Source of the DNA: Angiostrongylus vasorum | Lineage: Eukaryota > Nematoda > Chromadorea > Rhabditida > Metastrongylidae | DNA length: 64,000 bases | Reading direction: 5' to 3' | Assembly: GCA_018806985.1 (NCBI GenBank) | Contig: JADANN010000466.1 | Coordinates: 1,620,852-1,684,851 of the forward strand | In this document: in pieces, positions 20,210 through 31,665 of the stretch | Layout of the letters: every line of letters begins with the position of its first letter | Numbering within the stretch: the stretch's first letter is position 1 | Notes under the pieces: generated by a model | What the model was told of the DNA's origin: nothing | The model's database searches: none | What the model saw: the letters and a program-made list of their open reading frames with translations, nothing else | Position numbers and translations under genes: made by a program

Positions 20210-21040
20210 AGAAGATAATTCGAGTGCTTTCACGAAGGGCTTGGAATTGAAGACCTACGGCCACTGATCAAGCGTGATGGTAATAATTAAGGAGGAAAGA
20301 AACGTCTAATTGTTGGACGAATCCTCAGCAAACAACTACTTAATGATTGAATCCAAGGGCTAAATCTGATAACATTAACACTAACAATCTAAAGAAATGC
20401 ACTGATTACTCACGCTGAGCTTAAAAGTGAAAAACGGCTTAGGAAGACCTTAAAACACCAATTCAATCAATAAAATCGATAGCAACGTAAGGAAAGAAAT
20501 ACGATCAGCAACGTTACAAAGATCACTATTGCAACAGCATCTTGTGATGTTTATTCCTGGGAATTTGGCACAACCAACATCCTAAAAATGGTGAAGAAAT
20601 TTCTTGATCGCTCTACTAATCTCCAATGTTCAGAAATTGCCAGATAAATCGGTATTGACCTCATTGCCGCATCTACAGTTTTCCAGGATCACGTGTTAGT
20701 TTTTCTCATGAAAAGGAAAGAAAGCGTTGCTCGAAAGATGTAGGAACGTGGGGTTCCGTTATGAATTGGCTTGATAAGTGATGAGGTCTTTTAAAAAAAT
20801 ACCTTACAAGATAGATCGGCAAACGATTTAGCCAATTTCACTAAGGCGCCAACAAAACCGTGATTCTCACAGGCCCCGAATAAACCATCCACTGAATGCT
20901 GAGATGAATGGAGGTGGATGCTTAAACTGAAATGCCAAACATCGTAGATGAAAAATTCTTGTTTCCTGACTTTTAACAGACGAAAAATCTATTTAAAATA
21001 ACGATATTTCTACAGGAGATGAAAGCAGACCGTCCAAAAA
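20210..21040 (+). pseudogene. Possible IS630/Tc1/mariner-type transposase remnant
   Basis: With frameshifts, the plus strand reads a helix-turn-helix-like segment (MVKKFLDRSTNLQCSEIAR near 20.59-20.65 kb), then a CRNVGFRYELA segment (20.74 kb) and LLTDEKSI near 20.98 kb. The last resembles the LFTDEKxF motif with a catalytic Asp. Each match is short and the frame is broken repeatedly. Terminal repeats were not identified. Confidence 0.4.
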
Positions 21041-21193
21041 GTTGGTTACGTTTTGGACACATTGGTATAAAACCTTTGGAAGCTATTTTATCATTTTTTT
21101 CTTCAAAAAAGAAAGAAAGGAAAACCAAAGGAAAAACTTTTGAAAACTCGTTTTAAAAAAAATTTGAATAAAAAGAGAGGGAAGCGACTCTAC

Positions 21194-21340
21194 CAACTTC
21201 ATGCACCAGTTGATGTTGGGAGGGCAGCGAAGGGTATTCTCAAAATTGAACACTGAGCCGTTGTTAGTTCCGATGACGAAGTCCTTGCACTTCAATGCAT
21301 AGCCGATAGTTGGCAGTACGAGAAGGAACAATGCTGTCAT
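21194..21340 (-). CDS. First exon of a secreted ET-module / Ly6-like protein (partial gene)
   Basis: ATG at 21340 opens a 147-nt exon that ends at a TTG|GTAGAG donor in phase 0. The first residues form a signal peptide (MTALFLLVLPTIGYA), followed by LKCKDFVIGTNNG, a spacer, and LRCPPNINWCMKL. The C-x(6-7)-NNG ... CP-x(4)-WC-x-K pattern is the start of the nematode ET module, an eight-cysteine extracellular domain. The following exon(s), expected to carry the GC...CCC...DLCN part, were not found downstream on the minus strand, where the transposase remnant lies. The gene may be broken or may continue beyond a long intron. Function is unknown; secretion is inferred. Confidence 0.5.
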
Positions 21341-21669
21341 TCTGAGATGACATTTTGGGTTATTGAAAAGCCATTCATGCTTCTTATGAATTTGTTTAAT
21401 GACGCTGTTACGGATACGATGAGGTAACATACACGAAATGAACACCAGGAATCAACAGTAACTAATAAGCGGTGGAGAACTGGTACTAAAAAAAACAGCT
21501 CTTGAGTAATCTCACCAGAACAGTGAGATCGGTACTTTGGTGGGCTTTATTCGGGGGTAATCGTCTCGATTCCTTGAAGTGGTCACGTAAGACTAATTTA
21601 TCACCGTTTTCATCGTGGGCGCTGTGCATGGGAAAATTTGTCCGGAAAAGGTTTCCTGTTAACTACTAA

Positions 21670-22077
21670 ATGCAGCGAATAACTTTTCATGAACCACCGC
21701 TGGCAAAACATCTGCGTATAAGCTATATAAGCATCGAGATCACACAGTCCACTCTGTCCCCCCGCATGTGTATAAGCACCAATGCATACCATTCGTTAAT
21801 TACTAAATTACTGGTGCGCCTAGATCTTCCATTGAAGCTGCTAGAACCTCACCCCAATAGAATCACAAATGTTTACTACAGGTGTCTGCTCTATTGGACC
21901 GGAGATATACTTCCCATTTTGAGATTTGGGTACAAAAGGAGGTTGCTGATACTGCGTGATATCGAATTTTCCAATGGAAACTTAGAATTCATTCTGAGAT
22001 TGGATGACCATGCTGGGAGGTGCGAACCCGTTGTTTTGTGCACCAAATGGACTGCGTTCCCGGGTAAAACGAACTGA
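21670..22077 (+). CDS. Unrecognised 135-codon open frame
   Basis: A continuous ATG-to-stop frame, the longest outside the RTE copies. It contains ISYISIEITQSTLSPRMCIS and FSNGNLEFILRLDDHAGRCE. No domain, signal peptide or membrane segment is obvious. Single-exon genes of this size are uncommon in such genomes, so this may be a chance ORF or a TE remnant. Confidence 0.2.
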   Translation: MQRITFHEPPLAKHLRISYISIEITQSTLSPRMCISTNAYHSLITKLLVRLDLPLKLLEPHPNRITNVYYRCLLYWTGDILPILRFGYKRRLLILRDIEFSNGNLEFILRLDDHAGRCEPVVLCTKWTAFPGKTN

Positions 22078-22439
22078 GAAACTGCGGAGAAAGGAAAAAT
22101 GAGAAAAGATAAAGGATGTCAACGAAGAAGAAAATAGCTAATGGAGTATGTCATTGGTAATAAGCATAGAATAGAGCAGCTTTTAAATAAATCGGCCACG
22201 TTATTTTGGACGGACAAATTCTTGTTGAAGCATCTTAATATTTCAGCTTCTCATTCGTTGCAATTCTGAGTTGTATAATTTCAATTTGTTCAAGCAGCAT
22301 TAACACCTAAGGACAGTTCAAATGAAATCTTGATGAGAAACGACAGATTTTAAATGAAGTCTTAAAGGGGAGAATTGTCTTAAAAATTTTTATGTTTTCC
22401 CTACAAATTCACTTTATAAATTTGATTCTAATGGCATAT

Positions 22440-22702
22440 GGGGGGCGTATAGCACAGTGGTAGTGATGTCCGTGAACAGTGGTGACCATCACTAGCATGG
22501 TGCTAGTTCGATTCCGCTCTGGGCCAACCATGCTTCTCATCCCTCCGGAGTCGAGAAATTGGTAGAGGATTTCTCTGGAAAAACTCCCTCTTTCTCTGCA
22601 ATCCACTTGGGAACGCTCCATCCCGGTTATCTCAGGACTCCACGGAGAATTGCTCGACCAGCATTCTACGACATGCAAAATGAAGTGAAAATCCTCAAGA
22701 TC
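22440..22702 (+). repeat. SINE-C with intact tRNA-like head
   Basis: GGCGTATAGCACAGTGGTAG has a canonical A box (TAGCACAGTGG), and GTGCTAGTTCGATTCCGC gives the B box about 45 nt later. The body continues with CATCCCTCCGGAGTCGAGAA, GGGAACGCTCCATCCCGG and ATTCTACGACATGCAAAATG. Confidence 0.7.
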
Positions 22703-22704
22703 GA

Positions 22705-23985
22705 AGTCTATTTAAGGTTGGAAGGTTTTCAGAGACAATGGGTGCGAGGCCACAAATCGAATGTGAGAAGTGCTAGGATGCTCACAGGAGACGTGAAGAC
22801 TGATCATTTAAAACAAGATAAAAAAAAGTGGCATATACAAGAAAGAGGATGACAACGATTCTGCTTAATTGCTTTGAATGACGAATACTATAGAAACTGG
22901 AAAGAAAATAGCTGTTTCATATTCCCCTTATGCAACAACAGCAGTCACTTTTTCTATTAAGGAATCTTCCAGTAATCAAAATTTATGATGGTTAGGCTTG
23001 GGCGAAATTATTCGTTGTAGGATTGTGAACTAAAGCAAATTACAGAATAAAGCTTTTTCCATGGACGGTACGTGCACATCAACACCCTTATCAGCTGTTT
23101 AAGAAATACTGCTACTGATATTGATCACCTTGAGCAGCACTCATAAAGTTCTCCTTAAGTCTTTTTCTTGACAACCATATAAAAAACCGTTGTTTCCTAA
23201 GTTTTGTTTCCTATAATTGACTGCGTTTAAAGCCCAGTTAGTCATAACTAGACAGAAATATCAGGAATTCTGCAATTTTCACATGCCAAGCTTGTTTCAT
23301 AGACCTGGGTTGATATCCAGCAGCTGCTCCCTCATAGATCTCCAACTTTGACCCGCAGTTTACTAACTGGTATCGAAAATCTCTTAAAAGGTTCTCTCTT
23401 GCCTTAAATCCGAACTTTATGTTTTAAAATCCAAAAGTAGCTCTCAGATGAAAGTCATTTTCTTTTAAAAGATTACTGTTGTGATAAGTGTTAGGGATTT
23501 ATACGAAAGGTTAAAAAGTAATCCCCAATACCAATATCTACTAATCCTGGCGTTGATAATCAAATTCCCGTTTTCTTGATAAGCACGCACGAGTTTTTTT
23601 TTACGACGGACTTGTCGTTCTTCAGAGCGTGAAAGCTTAACTTAACATCAATCGCAGTCAGCCAAACACCCCGTAAACAACCCGTAACCTCAGAACCACC
23701 ATGCCTAATTTTCAGCTGCATTGAAACAAAACAGCTTCGTCGCTCACTCACAGCTTTCTACGAGTTTTCCAACGAGTACTAAACATGAAGAGCAACCGCA
23801 CAGAGACCACATGGATAAGGAACTAGTCACTCTCATGCCAAAACATCGGTTAGAACTGTGCCAGAAAATGAGGCATTCCTCACTTGGTTCGTTTTTTGGA
23901 TTACTTGGGAAGTGTTGTGCGGTGAGCTATTCGATTGTTGTGCAAGGATGGTTACCGCTACTTTAAAATATTCTCGTTATCACAA
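22705..23985. other. Intergenic, nothing recognised
   Basis: About 1.3 kb without a supportable exon or known repeat; short frames only. Confidence 0.3.
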
Positions 23986-24060
23986 TCATTGAAGTTATAT
24001 TTCGCAATATATACCCTGCCATTAAAAAGCGTAGGCAGTAAATAATAAGTTAAAATTGTG
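23985..24060 (+). repeat. SINE-A 3' tail
   Basis: CATTGAAGTTATATTTCGCA, CCCTGCCATTAAAAAGCGTA and GGCAGTAAATAATAAG form the complete terminal hairpin and tail. It directly abuts an opposite-strand copy. Confidence 0.65.
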
Positions 24061-24262
24061 ATGCTGAGATATTTGCAAAGTCTGGACCGCAGGTGTCTGC
24101 GATGGGGAACGAACGCGCTATTAAGCTTTCCGGGGGCTACCGCTCTCAGCACCATACCATGCGGTTCCTTCGTTTCGCCTCTCTCCCAGCTAGTTCTATC
24201 GATCAGTGCCATCAGCAATCACCCGTCTAATCTGGGAAGCCCACATCGGCACCAATTAAGCT
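24060..24262 (-). repeat. SINE-A
   Basis: GATGCTGAGATATTTGC, CAGGTGTCTGCGATGGGGAA, GTTTCGCCTCTCTCCCAGCT and CAGCAATCACCCGTC. Confidence 0.7.
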
Positions 24263-24264
24263 GA

Positions 24265-24400
24265 TCGTTAGAAATAGCTCCCGTTGATGAGTGATTGGTG
24301 ATGGCACTGATCGACAGAACTAGCAGGGTGACAGGCGAAACCAAGGTGGTGTAGTGGTTAACGCATTAGTCTCCGGAAAGGGTAATACGGAATAACAAAC
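24265..24400 (+). repeat. SINE-A 5' half
   Basis: GATGAGTGATTGGTGATGGC, CAGGCGAAACCAAGG and GGTGTAGTGGTTAACGCATT. It is head-to-head with the copy to its left, so the loci form a palindrome. Confidence 0.6.
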
Positions 24401-24845
24401 GTTTTAGAATACTTGGTGGTATTTCAACGACTGCTACCGAATTCACTAGACCGACCCCTCTTAAGTAACGTTTTGCACCTGGAATTATTTCGTTGGAAAC
24501 AAAGAGCAAGGTAAATAGAATTTCGTTTTCGCTAGACCTCTCGTTTGGGTGCGTGCTTCTTCATGTAATCATACTTGGCGCAGTTGCCGTTTTGTTGACA
24601 TTAGAAATCGCTATTTTTTCGCGTTAGTACCAGACTCCTCCTTTTGCTCATTTCGTGTACACATACTGGTGGTTCTTGGAAACATTTTGCATACAAGCGC
24701 CTTTTACGTGTGAAGAATGAAAGGAGAGGTGATGAACCAGGACGATTTTGCAAGTTGGCGCTCGGTAACACTTATTGATGTAGCCATTCTAGGTTGGGTA
24801 AATACGACGATCAAAAAATTGAATCCTTTTTTCTTTCTCTTTTCT
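24400..24845. other. Intergenic, nothing recognised
   Basis: No exon-like or repeat-like structure that I can support. Confidence 0.3.
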
Positions 24846-25205
24846 TCGGTGTCTTCTAAAGGTTCACCGCTTCGTCGTGGCGGGGATTCCTGGGGTGTCG
24901 GGATGCAATATACAGCGGGGGTTTTGTGCTCCCAGCAAGGTCTCCTTAGCTGAGAATAAGTCCGACGTTTTCATCCAGAAGTCCAGCTAGTGGTAAAACA
25001 ATATCAGTAATCACAACGGTTCTGCCATCCTGGCATCAAACTAGCCGTATGGTGGCAAATTTTCCTTTGATGCACAAGGGCGGCGACTGCCTGGGGTGGT
25101 GACGATTTGGGAAAGACGTTATCTAGGCTGACCTCGAGACTCCAGGGAACCACAGTGGCTAAACCAGCAAGACTCCGATGTTACTGCTCTCCACTCACTG
25201 GGTGC
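24845..25205 (+). repeat. Repeat D, near full length
   Basis: TTCACCGCTTCGTCGTGGCG, GGTGTCGGGATGCAATA, CCAGCAAGGTCTCC, ATCCTGGCATCAAACTAG and GACTGCCTGGGGTGGTGACG match the family in plus orientation. Confidence 0.7.
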
Positions 25206-25619
25206 ACTCGTCACCGACGTTGGCCGGTGAGATAGCCGGTGGGAAGCGATCAAATCTCGGGTTGCACAGAATGTCACTGCGGAATGAACGAGCCCGCCTT
25301 CAATAGCCGTGGAGACTGCTGCTTGCGTCGTATCAATAACGTCGGAACGTTCTCTTAAACGCCGATTTTTACGCTCTTCTTGGGCTGCTAGTCGTGTTAT
25401 CGCCGTATACAAAACGAAAAGCAGGAAGACAAAGGCCCTGAGATGTTGGCTTTGTGGCACACCTATCTATTTCCTATCTATTTGTTTCATAGGAAAAGCT
25501 GCCTGTTCGTTTAGCCATTTTTTCGTCTCTAACTTCCGCGTCAGTGGAAAGTCAGTAGCGCCAACTGCTACAGCTGAGGAGAGTAAATCGAATGCGTTCT
25601 CCAACTAGTAGGCGAAAGC

Positions 25620-27870
25620 AATCCGAAACAAAAAGTCTTTCCATAAATTCGTTGTTAAAGACTTCAACGCCAGATTAGAAGGGCTGACGAAAATCAATAC
25701 AGGATAGGGAAATTGGATATAAGAAAAAGAAATGAGAATGGAAATCGTTTGGTCTCTCCGCAGCACGTCTCTATTATAGGAATTCATTTTTCGAGATCAG
25801 TGAGGATTGTCGATAGACGTGGAAATCTCCCAACGGTACGACTCATGCGGAGATCGATCACATTTTCACGAGTGGAAAGTAGTGCCTTTTGACAACTCAG
25901 TGGTAAATGGGTTTTGTAGAGGACCTTATCACCAATTTCTCCATGCAAAGATTCGATTACGCCATTGTCTGGAAAAAAATTGCTGTCACCGTCCAAGAAA
26001 AACTAAACAAGTCATGTATGGTGCGGATATTCTCAGTAGAATCTTATATGATTGGCAGATAAAAGAAGACCTGGCCGAGGACAATTAGATGGATATCGAA
26101 GGACTTAAAACTTGTGCCAAATTTACGTTTCCTATAAAAGAAACAAAGTCTCTCTATAAAGAAGTTCAGATCACGCCTCGATTACTACTAATTAATTGCT
26201 CGAAAAGACAAAGACAGTGAATTTTGATCCTCCTGCTGTAACACACCTAACACGTGTGATAGTAAGTGCCAACTATAGAAGATCTTTGCAGGAGGATTTA
26301 GACCGGCATAGGCAAAAAAAATTTATGGCAAAAGATCAAAAGCGACCGAGTCTGAGGAACCGCCGGGGATATCTATGCTGCTCTAATGCTCCGCAATTCG
26401 CCCCGACAAAAGATGTGATTATCACTACATACCGAGTTGATGCGGAATTGATAACGTAGAAAATCCATAAACTTTTTTTCTGTTCCACAAACCGCAATAT
26501 CGGACTCCAAATTTTCTGCTGGTGATAACCTTCCCGGCATTCTATCTTCTGAAGTTCGAGTTGCAATAGTAAGAGAGATGAGCATGAAAAAGAAGCACAC
26601 CTCCACGGCCCGGTATTATGACCGCCGCTTTGCTCATTGGACACAAATTACATGTGCTCACGAACGACATAACTTTCCTTCAGAAGGAGAAAATCCTGGG
26701 CAAGTAAAGGACTTCGCGGATGGTCTCCTGCTCAAGAAAGGTGACAGAAAGGATCTTCGCAACTACCGTCCTATATGACCGTTGAGTGTGCTCAATAAGC
26801 TGTTCACGAAGACTACGCTTTCGAGCACATCGGAGCCCCCTTGGATGACTCACAACCAGTTGAACAAACAGGATTCCGACACGAGTTATGCTGCGTGGAC
26901 CTCATTCAAACCATATCGCAGGTCATCGAAATCTGTCGGGAGTACCATCTGCCCTTTGTCGTGACCTTTATCGAGTACGAAAAAAGCGTTTGATAGTGTT
27001 TAAACGAATGCAATCCTATCAGCGTTCGTTGAACAAAGAGTGCAACCCGTCCCTATATATGACCATTAGCTGACTGTTATCGGAACTGCAACACAAATGA
27101 ACAGCTTTTTAATCGATCACCCACCCTGCTCATGGGAAAAAAGGATTCAACAATGCAACACAATATCGCCAAACCTGTTTACTGTCGCTCTGCAGTGGAC
27201 AATGAAATCACTCGATTGGGACGAGAGGGACAAAGGTATCGATGGAGAATTTATATCAAAACTTCGTTTCACCAACGACATCGTCGTTTTGTCAAAAAGT
27301 ACCAATGAAGCAAAGACGATGATCAATGAGCTCAACGAAGCAGGAAAAAAGATTAGACTAGGTATAAATCAGAGGAAGACTTAGCTCATGAAAAACCTAA
27401 GGTGCGAAGGCGGAGAGATCAAACTCGATGGTTCTCTAATTACAGGGGCCACCCCGTACGTGTAGGTTGGACTTTTCGTTAATATGGCGAAAGGAGGAAT
27501 TAGACAGAAGAAGGAGACCAACTTGAGCCGCATTCGGGTCACTTAAAGAAGCCACAGAGCAACTAACGGACTTAAAACTCTATTCTAATCTTTTCAATTC
27601 AACATTCTTCCTAGCTCTCTGTTATGTTGCAGACACGTTGGCTGATATTTCAACCAGGTCAAGGATAGTTTGCACTACTCATAGAGCCCTCGAACGATGT
27701 CTTTAGCGGACTGTCAATATCTATCCGGAGCGCGCAGCTCACATCTTTGAAACCGACTCCATGCCCGTGATCCAGGAGAATATACATTGACAGCGAGACC
27801 CGGAGGAGCTTGTAACATAATGAAAAACCAGTTAACAAATGGACGAAACAAAAGTTGAGTGTCTACTCAC
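25620..27870 (+). mobile_element. Diverged RTE-type non-LTR retrotransposon, 5'-truncated and inactive
   Basis: The same reading direction runs through the element with many frameshifts. It has an endonuclease piece (FVVKDFNARL, near 25.65 kb, GDFN-like), a spacer with QLLEKTKTVNFDPPAVTHL (26.19 kb), then RT: LLKKGDRKDLRNYRPI (26.73 kb), a NTISPNLFTVALQWTMKSLD segment (27.16 kb) and LRFTNDIVVLSKS (27.26 kb). In that last motif the catalytic FADD has become F-T-N-D, so the RT is dead. After that, GEIKLDGSLITGATPYV and C-terminal sequence run to about 27.8 kb. It belongs to a different RTE lineage from the copies at 36 and 43 kb (about 50% or less similar by eye). Confidence 0.75.
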
Positions 27871-28370
27871 TCATACAAGAAAATGTCTCATGTAAGAAAA
27901 CGCACGCGTTCTTGTAAGACCACCCGAGGGAAGGGAGGACGTGTTCCCTGGCTACCGTCAACCATCCGCCTCAGAGATGACAAATATTTCCGGGTTACGA
28001 AATGGGTTTCGTAGAGGTCACAATGTTCGTAGCAGACCACCACCACTGACCATGATTGCGCGAGAGAGAAACGAATAGAAATTATGCAGGGTCAGCATAA
28101 CTAGTGAAGACCGGCTATGTGAGTATTCAAGTTTTCTCGGGTGAATATTAACGACTCCGACTGTTTGTTCAACAACTAGAAACCTTTGTGCATCTCGTGT
28201 TTCCTGGTGCAGATGACAAAATAATCGTTTACATATATACAATAGAGTAATGATCGGAGTTCGTTTACTAGTTCTTCTCTTCCACCAAACAAGAGGTGAT
28301 AGACATGCAGTTCCTAAGAACTTTCCTTGATGCGCTCACACCTGGTTGGTATGAGCTGTTATTGCTGCTG
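27870..28370. other. Intergenic, nothing recognised
   Basis: No exon or repeat that I can support. Confidence 0.3.
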
Positions 28371-28382
28371 TGTTGGATGATT

Positions 28383-28412
28383 AACGTTTCGGAGGCTTCG
28401 TATTCTTCAGAG
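28383..28412 (-). repeat. PLE terminal-hairpin motif, isolated
   Basis: The minus strand reads CTGAAGAATACGAAGCCTCC followed by GAAACGTTAA, matching the conserved motif of the PLE tails. Confidence 0.45.
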
Positions 28413-28739
28413 CCGTTTTGTTAAGTGTGCGATCAACCGTGTATTGTTCATGTGGAATGAAGACAACTGATATCAATATGGCGTCAGCTCAACAAGGCCA
28501 CTACGTAAGAATTACACATTATCAGCACTGAAGTTTATAAAAAGTCGACTTTTTGATAGAAAAATGTTTGAGCTATGGAAAAAACAGCCAGAATACTTTA
28601 GGTTAACCAAAAAGAACAGAAGGAAAACTGGCTTCCATTTCTGTACGTTCAAATTCACTTATCCGAAAAGGCCTGTATTAGGAAATGGTGCCGAAGCTAT
28701 AAAAACATACTGCTTCATTATCTGAGCTCTACCCCTCAC

Positions 28740-29340
28740 GTACAAAAAAATGCGCTTCTAAGAAACATAGTTCGAATAGCCACGAGTCTGTGAACTGGAA
28801 AGAGCTGAAGGATGAATTTCCTCATGTTGGCGCGGCATGTAGACATTTTTAGTGGCGCCGAAATCGTTGCTCCTCGGGGTAAGTTTAGAGGAAAAATAAA
28901 GCCTACGAACAATAGGTCTAACGAAAACAGGGTTTCATTTGATCTGCAAATTGCCTGCAATAAAGTAAGCACAGCTATAAAGCAATGTTTACCATTGAAC
29001 ACTCTAAGAACGTCGGCTAGTTTCTAACCGCTTGTATGACCGTCGCTGCGAATCGCAAAATTGCATGCTTTGCTGTAGCAGTAAAGACAGTGGTCGTGTG
29101 CTATACATCTTTATGAAACAATACCAAGTAGTTAAATTTAGGATAAGATCAGATGTTTCACTAGAAGCGCATAAAATACATAGATGTAATGGAGAAGATT
29201 TCAAAGTAGTTATCATGATCGCATAGGAATCAAAAAACTTCAGCGCCGCAAAACTCTGAAAAGATTCTGAGTAAATTCAAAGATTACAAAAACGAACCGC
29301 ACGGAGGGATATCTTCTTATCACATGTGGCCTTACAGAAT
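28740..29340 (+). mobile_element. Penelope-like element C-terminal fragment
   Basis: With frame breaks it reads SRNRLYDRRCESQNCMLC (the basic plus Cys motif ahead of the nuclease), a degraded GIY-YIG region and LEAHKIHRCNGEDFKVVIMI. The end of the ORF runs to about 29.34 kb. Most of the nuclease core is deleted. It lies directly upstream of another copy in the same orientation. Confidence 0.7.
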
Positions 29341-29499
29341 ATTGTATTTCAAAATTATACTTCTATTTGAAAGAGGTCCATCACCCATCCATACCAGCTG
29401 AGGATGTGTGCCCAGAAGAAGAGGAACGGAAGGTATCGCTAAACTTGGCACCAAAAATAGCCATTTCCAATAGAGACTACGAAGCAGAACCGAAATAAG

Positions 29500-30290
29500 A
29501 TCCCTTTGAAGCTACCCTTCTCATCAAACGGAATAAGTTGCGCCATTAAGACGTCCCTAAGAAAAAAGTGGTCTTGAAAGCTATATGGCGGTTATTGACC
29601 TTCCACCCAATATCCTTCGTCGTCAACTAGTCCGCAACCGCCTTTATGATGGTTTGTGCAACTCAGAAAATTGTATGATCTGTCCTAACGGGAAAGAGGG
29701 ATTGCATGAGTCCAGTTATAATATACTCAATCTCATTTAATTCGTGTGATGAGGAATACATTGGTGAAACGGGTAGTTGGCACTTTGGGTCCGCATAGAA
29801 GAAAATCTAGTTAGGAAAGTCAAAATTCGTCAAAGCACTCCTCTAGGTGCACATATGCACAAAAGCACAATGGCGATGATTTTGAAATGAATCTCGGGGT
29901 CCTAGCGCAGGAATCAAAAGCATCAATGCGTGAGACTGTTGAGGCGTTTTGGATAAATTTCAAAAATCCAAAGATCAACCGGAAAGGCGAATGCCTCACT
30001 ATCACACGTGGCCTGGTGCCTTATTTCAAAGTGATTCTTTGACAGGGGAGGTCATGCTGGTCATCCCAGGTGAACAACTCGTGAGCAGCCCACTCGTAAC
30101 AGCACAATTAGTAGTCTTTTCGATCAATATGGTGTTTATTTATGTACTACTGTAAGTATTTCACCGAATGTAGGGCTATTGTTACATAAAATACGTCTGG
30201 CAGGAAGGCGAAATCGTGAAACGTCAATCATCATCCAACAGCAACAACAACAACAACATCAGCGACAACTTCCACCAACCTCCCACCAGC
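29500..30290 (+). mobile_element. Penelope-like element C-terminal fragment with 3' terminal repeat
   Basis: It reads LRRQLVRNRLYDGLCNSENC and MICP, then the GIY-YIG nuclease region (an EYIGETG equivalent near 29.75 kb), STPLGAHMHKST and a C-terminus to about 30.04 kb. All of it is frameshifted. The 3' part ends in the GGAAGGCGAAATCGTGAAAC hairpin motif (about 30201-30220) and a (CAA)n-rich tail near 30.24 kb. Confidence 0.75.
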
Positions 30291-30327
30291 TCAACAGGAT
30301 CAGTTCATAAGAATATAAAATAAAAAA

Positions 30328-30595
30328 AACTCTCTGCGTTGACCAATCCATGAAAGGTGCACCATGCATTCGATTTCATTAAGTATCGTCGGAGGTGATT
30401 GATTGCATATCTGGCCTTTACAATCACTCGCGGTGGCCTACCGATGTATCGATCCAATGCTGCTATCCTCCTAGACAAGTCTGGTACTAATTTGCCGACA
30501 GATGGAAGGCTTGGTGAGCCATGGGCGCGCGGATCGATTCCACGTGTGTGTTGCAGAGCGCCTCCGACCACTGCGCCACACACTCCCTCAGATTA
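30328..30595 (-). repeat. SINE-B
   Basis: The minus-strand head is GTGTGGCGCAGTGGTCGGAG (canonical A box) and GTGGAATCGATCCGCGCG (B box). The body has CTTGTCTAGGAGGATAGCAG. It sits right behind the PLE tail. Confidence 0.75.
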
Positions 30596-30639
30596 AAGGA
30601 TAGAGTAAAAAAATTGGCCAAGAGAAAAGGCAAACAGAG

Positions 30640-30810
30640 CACCGAATGGTGTGGCGGAAAGCACGTTAGGACACAGTGGAAGTGTTAATCGCAAGTTCGA
30701 AGCCCGCCAGAGTTTCAGAGCTTCGCTCCTATCTCGGCGTCCTTATTGTTGAATTTCACATCATGTCCTGCCATGAAGAAAGAATAGGCAGCAAATAAAA
30801 GCTAAGCCAT
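30640..30810 (+). repeat. SINE-A
   Basis: CGAATGGTGTGGCGGAAAGC, CGCAAGTTCGAAGCCCGC (B box), TGTCCTGCCATGAAG and AGGCAGCAAATAAAAGC. Confidence 0.65.
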
Positions 30811-30984
30811 AGAGATAGGCATTTTTGAAGGAGGTTGTCTAACTATCAATTCACTTCAAATTACAAAATCTACTTCTCCTTGTAACACATTGACGAGGTA
30901 AAGCGTTGCTAGCATATACCACACTTTTCCATCTTTTCACTTGGAAGGCATATTTCTGTCAACTCTCGAACTGTACTGGATTGC

Positions 30985-31265
30985 ATGGAAGACAGCAAAT
31001 AAAAAGCTAACATTGTGATTCCAACTACAGCTTCAGCTAAACTGAGTTCGGTGCCGATTTGGGCTATCCAGATCAATACCGTTGACGGATGATTACTGAT
31101 GGCACTGATCGATCAAAAACTAGCTGAGAGACAGGCGAAACGAAGGATCGGCATTGTGTGCTGGGGGGAACGCGTTAGCCCCGGAAAGCGTAATAGCTCG
31201 TTCGTTCCCCACATTTCCGGTCCGACGTTTTGCAAATATCTTAGCACAGTTGTGATTATGCGAGA
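30985..31265 (+). repeat. SINE-A, extended copy
   Basis: The left end is GACAGCAAATAAAAAGC (a tail of a preceding unit), followed by CGGTGCCGATTTGGGC, GTTGACGGATGATTACTGA, GCTGAGAGACAGGCGAAACG, GGAACGCGTTAGCCCCGG and TTTTGCAAATATCTTAGC. It shows the 5' section that shorter copies lack. Confidence 0.65.
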
Positions 31266-31665
31266 TTTTTTATTTCTACTTATTCTATACAAAAATTATG
31301 ACATCATAACAGCTGGAAAAGAAAAAAATAGTAAAATACTAGCCAAAAATTGAATTTTACTTGTCCTACAAAAGCGATGGTGACTTTTTTTCAAATAATT
31401 GCAGATAAATTTCGGCAAATAGTGCGCTTACGAAGTCCAAGTTTACCGCTTTACAAGCTTATGAAAAACGCTTCGATCTAACCCTTAACGAGAAGGAATC
31501 CCTTTTCTGAACTCAATTTTCACTCTAAGTTCATTGAAAGCTAAAACTTTCATAAAAATCCATTTTTATTGTGATCAAACGAGAAAACTCGTAATTTGTT
31601 GGCAAACACTTCTACAGTAGAACATTATTTATGTCATTTCGTAAATTTGACTATGCCTGCCAACG
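31265..31665. other. Intergenic, nothing recognised
   Basis: AT-rich sequence without supportable features. Confidence 0.3.

Noticed and set aside
25119..25460. A 113-codon minus ORF with a hydrophobic start (AFVFLLFVLYTAITRLAAQE)
   Set aside because: The 3' part is antisense to repeat D. The N-terminal part looks signal-like, but there is no splice structure or homologue I can cite.
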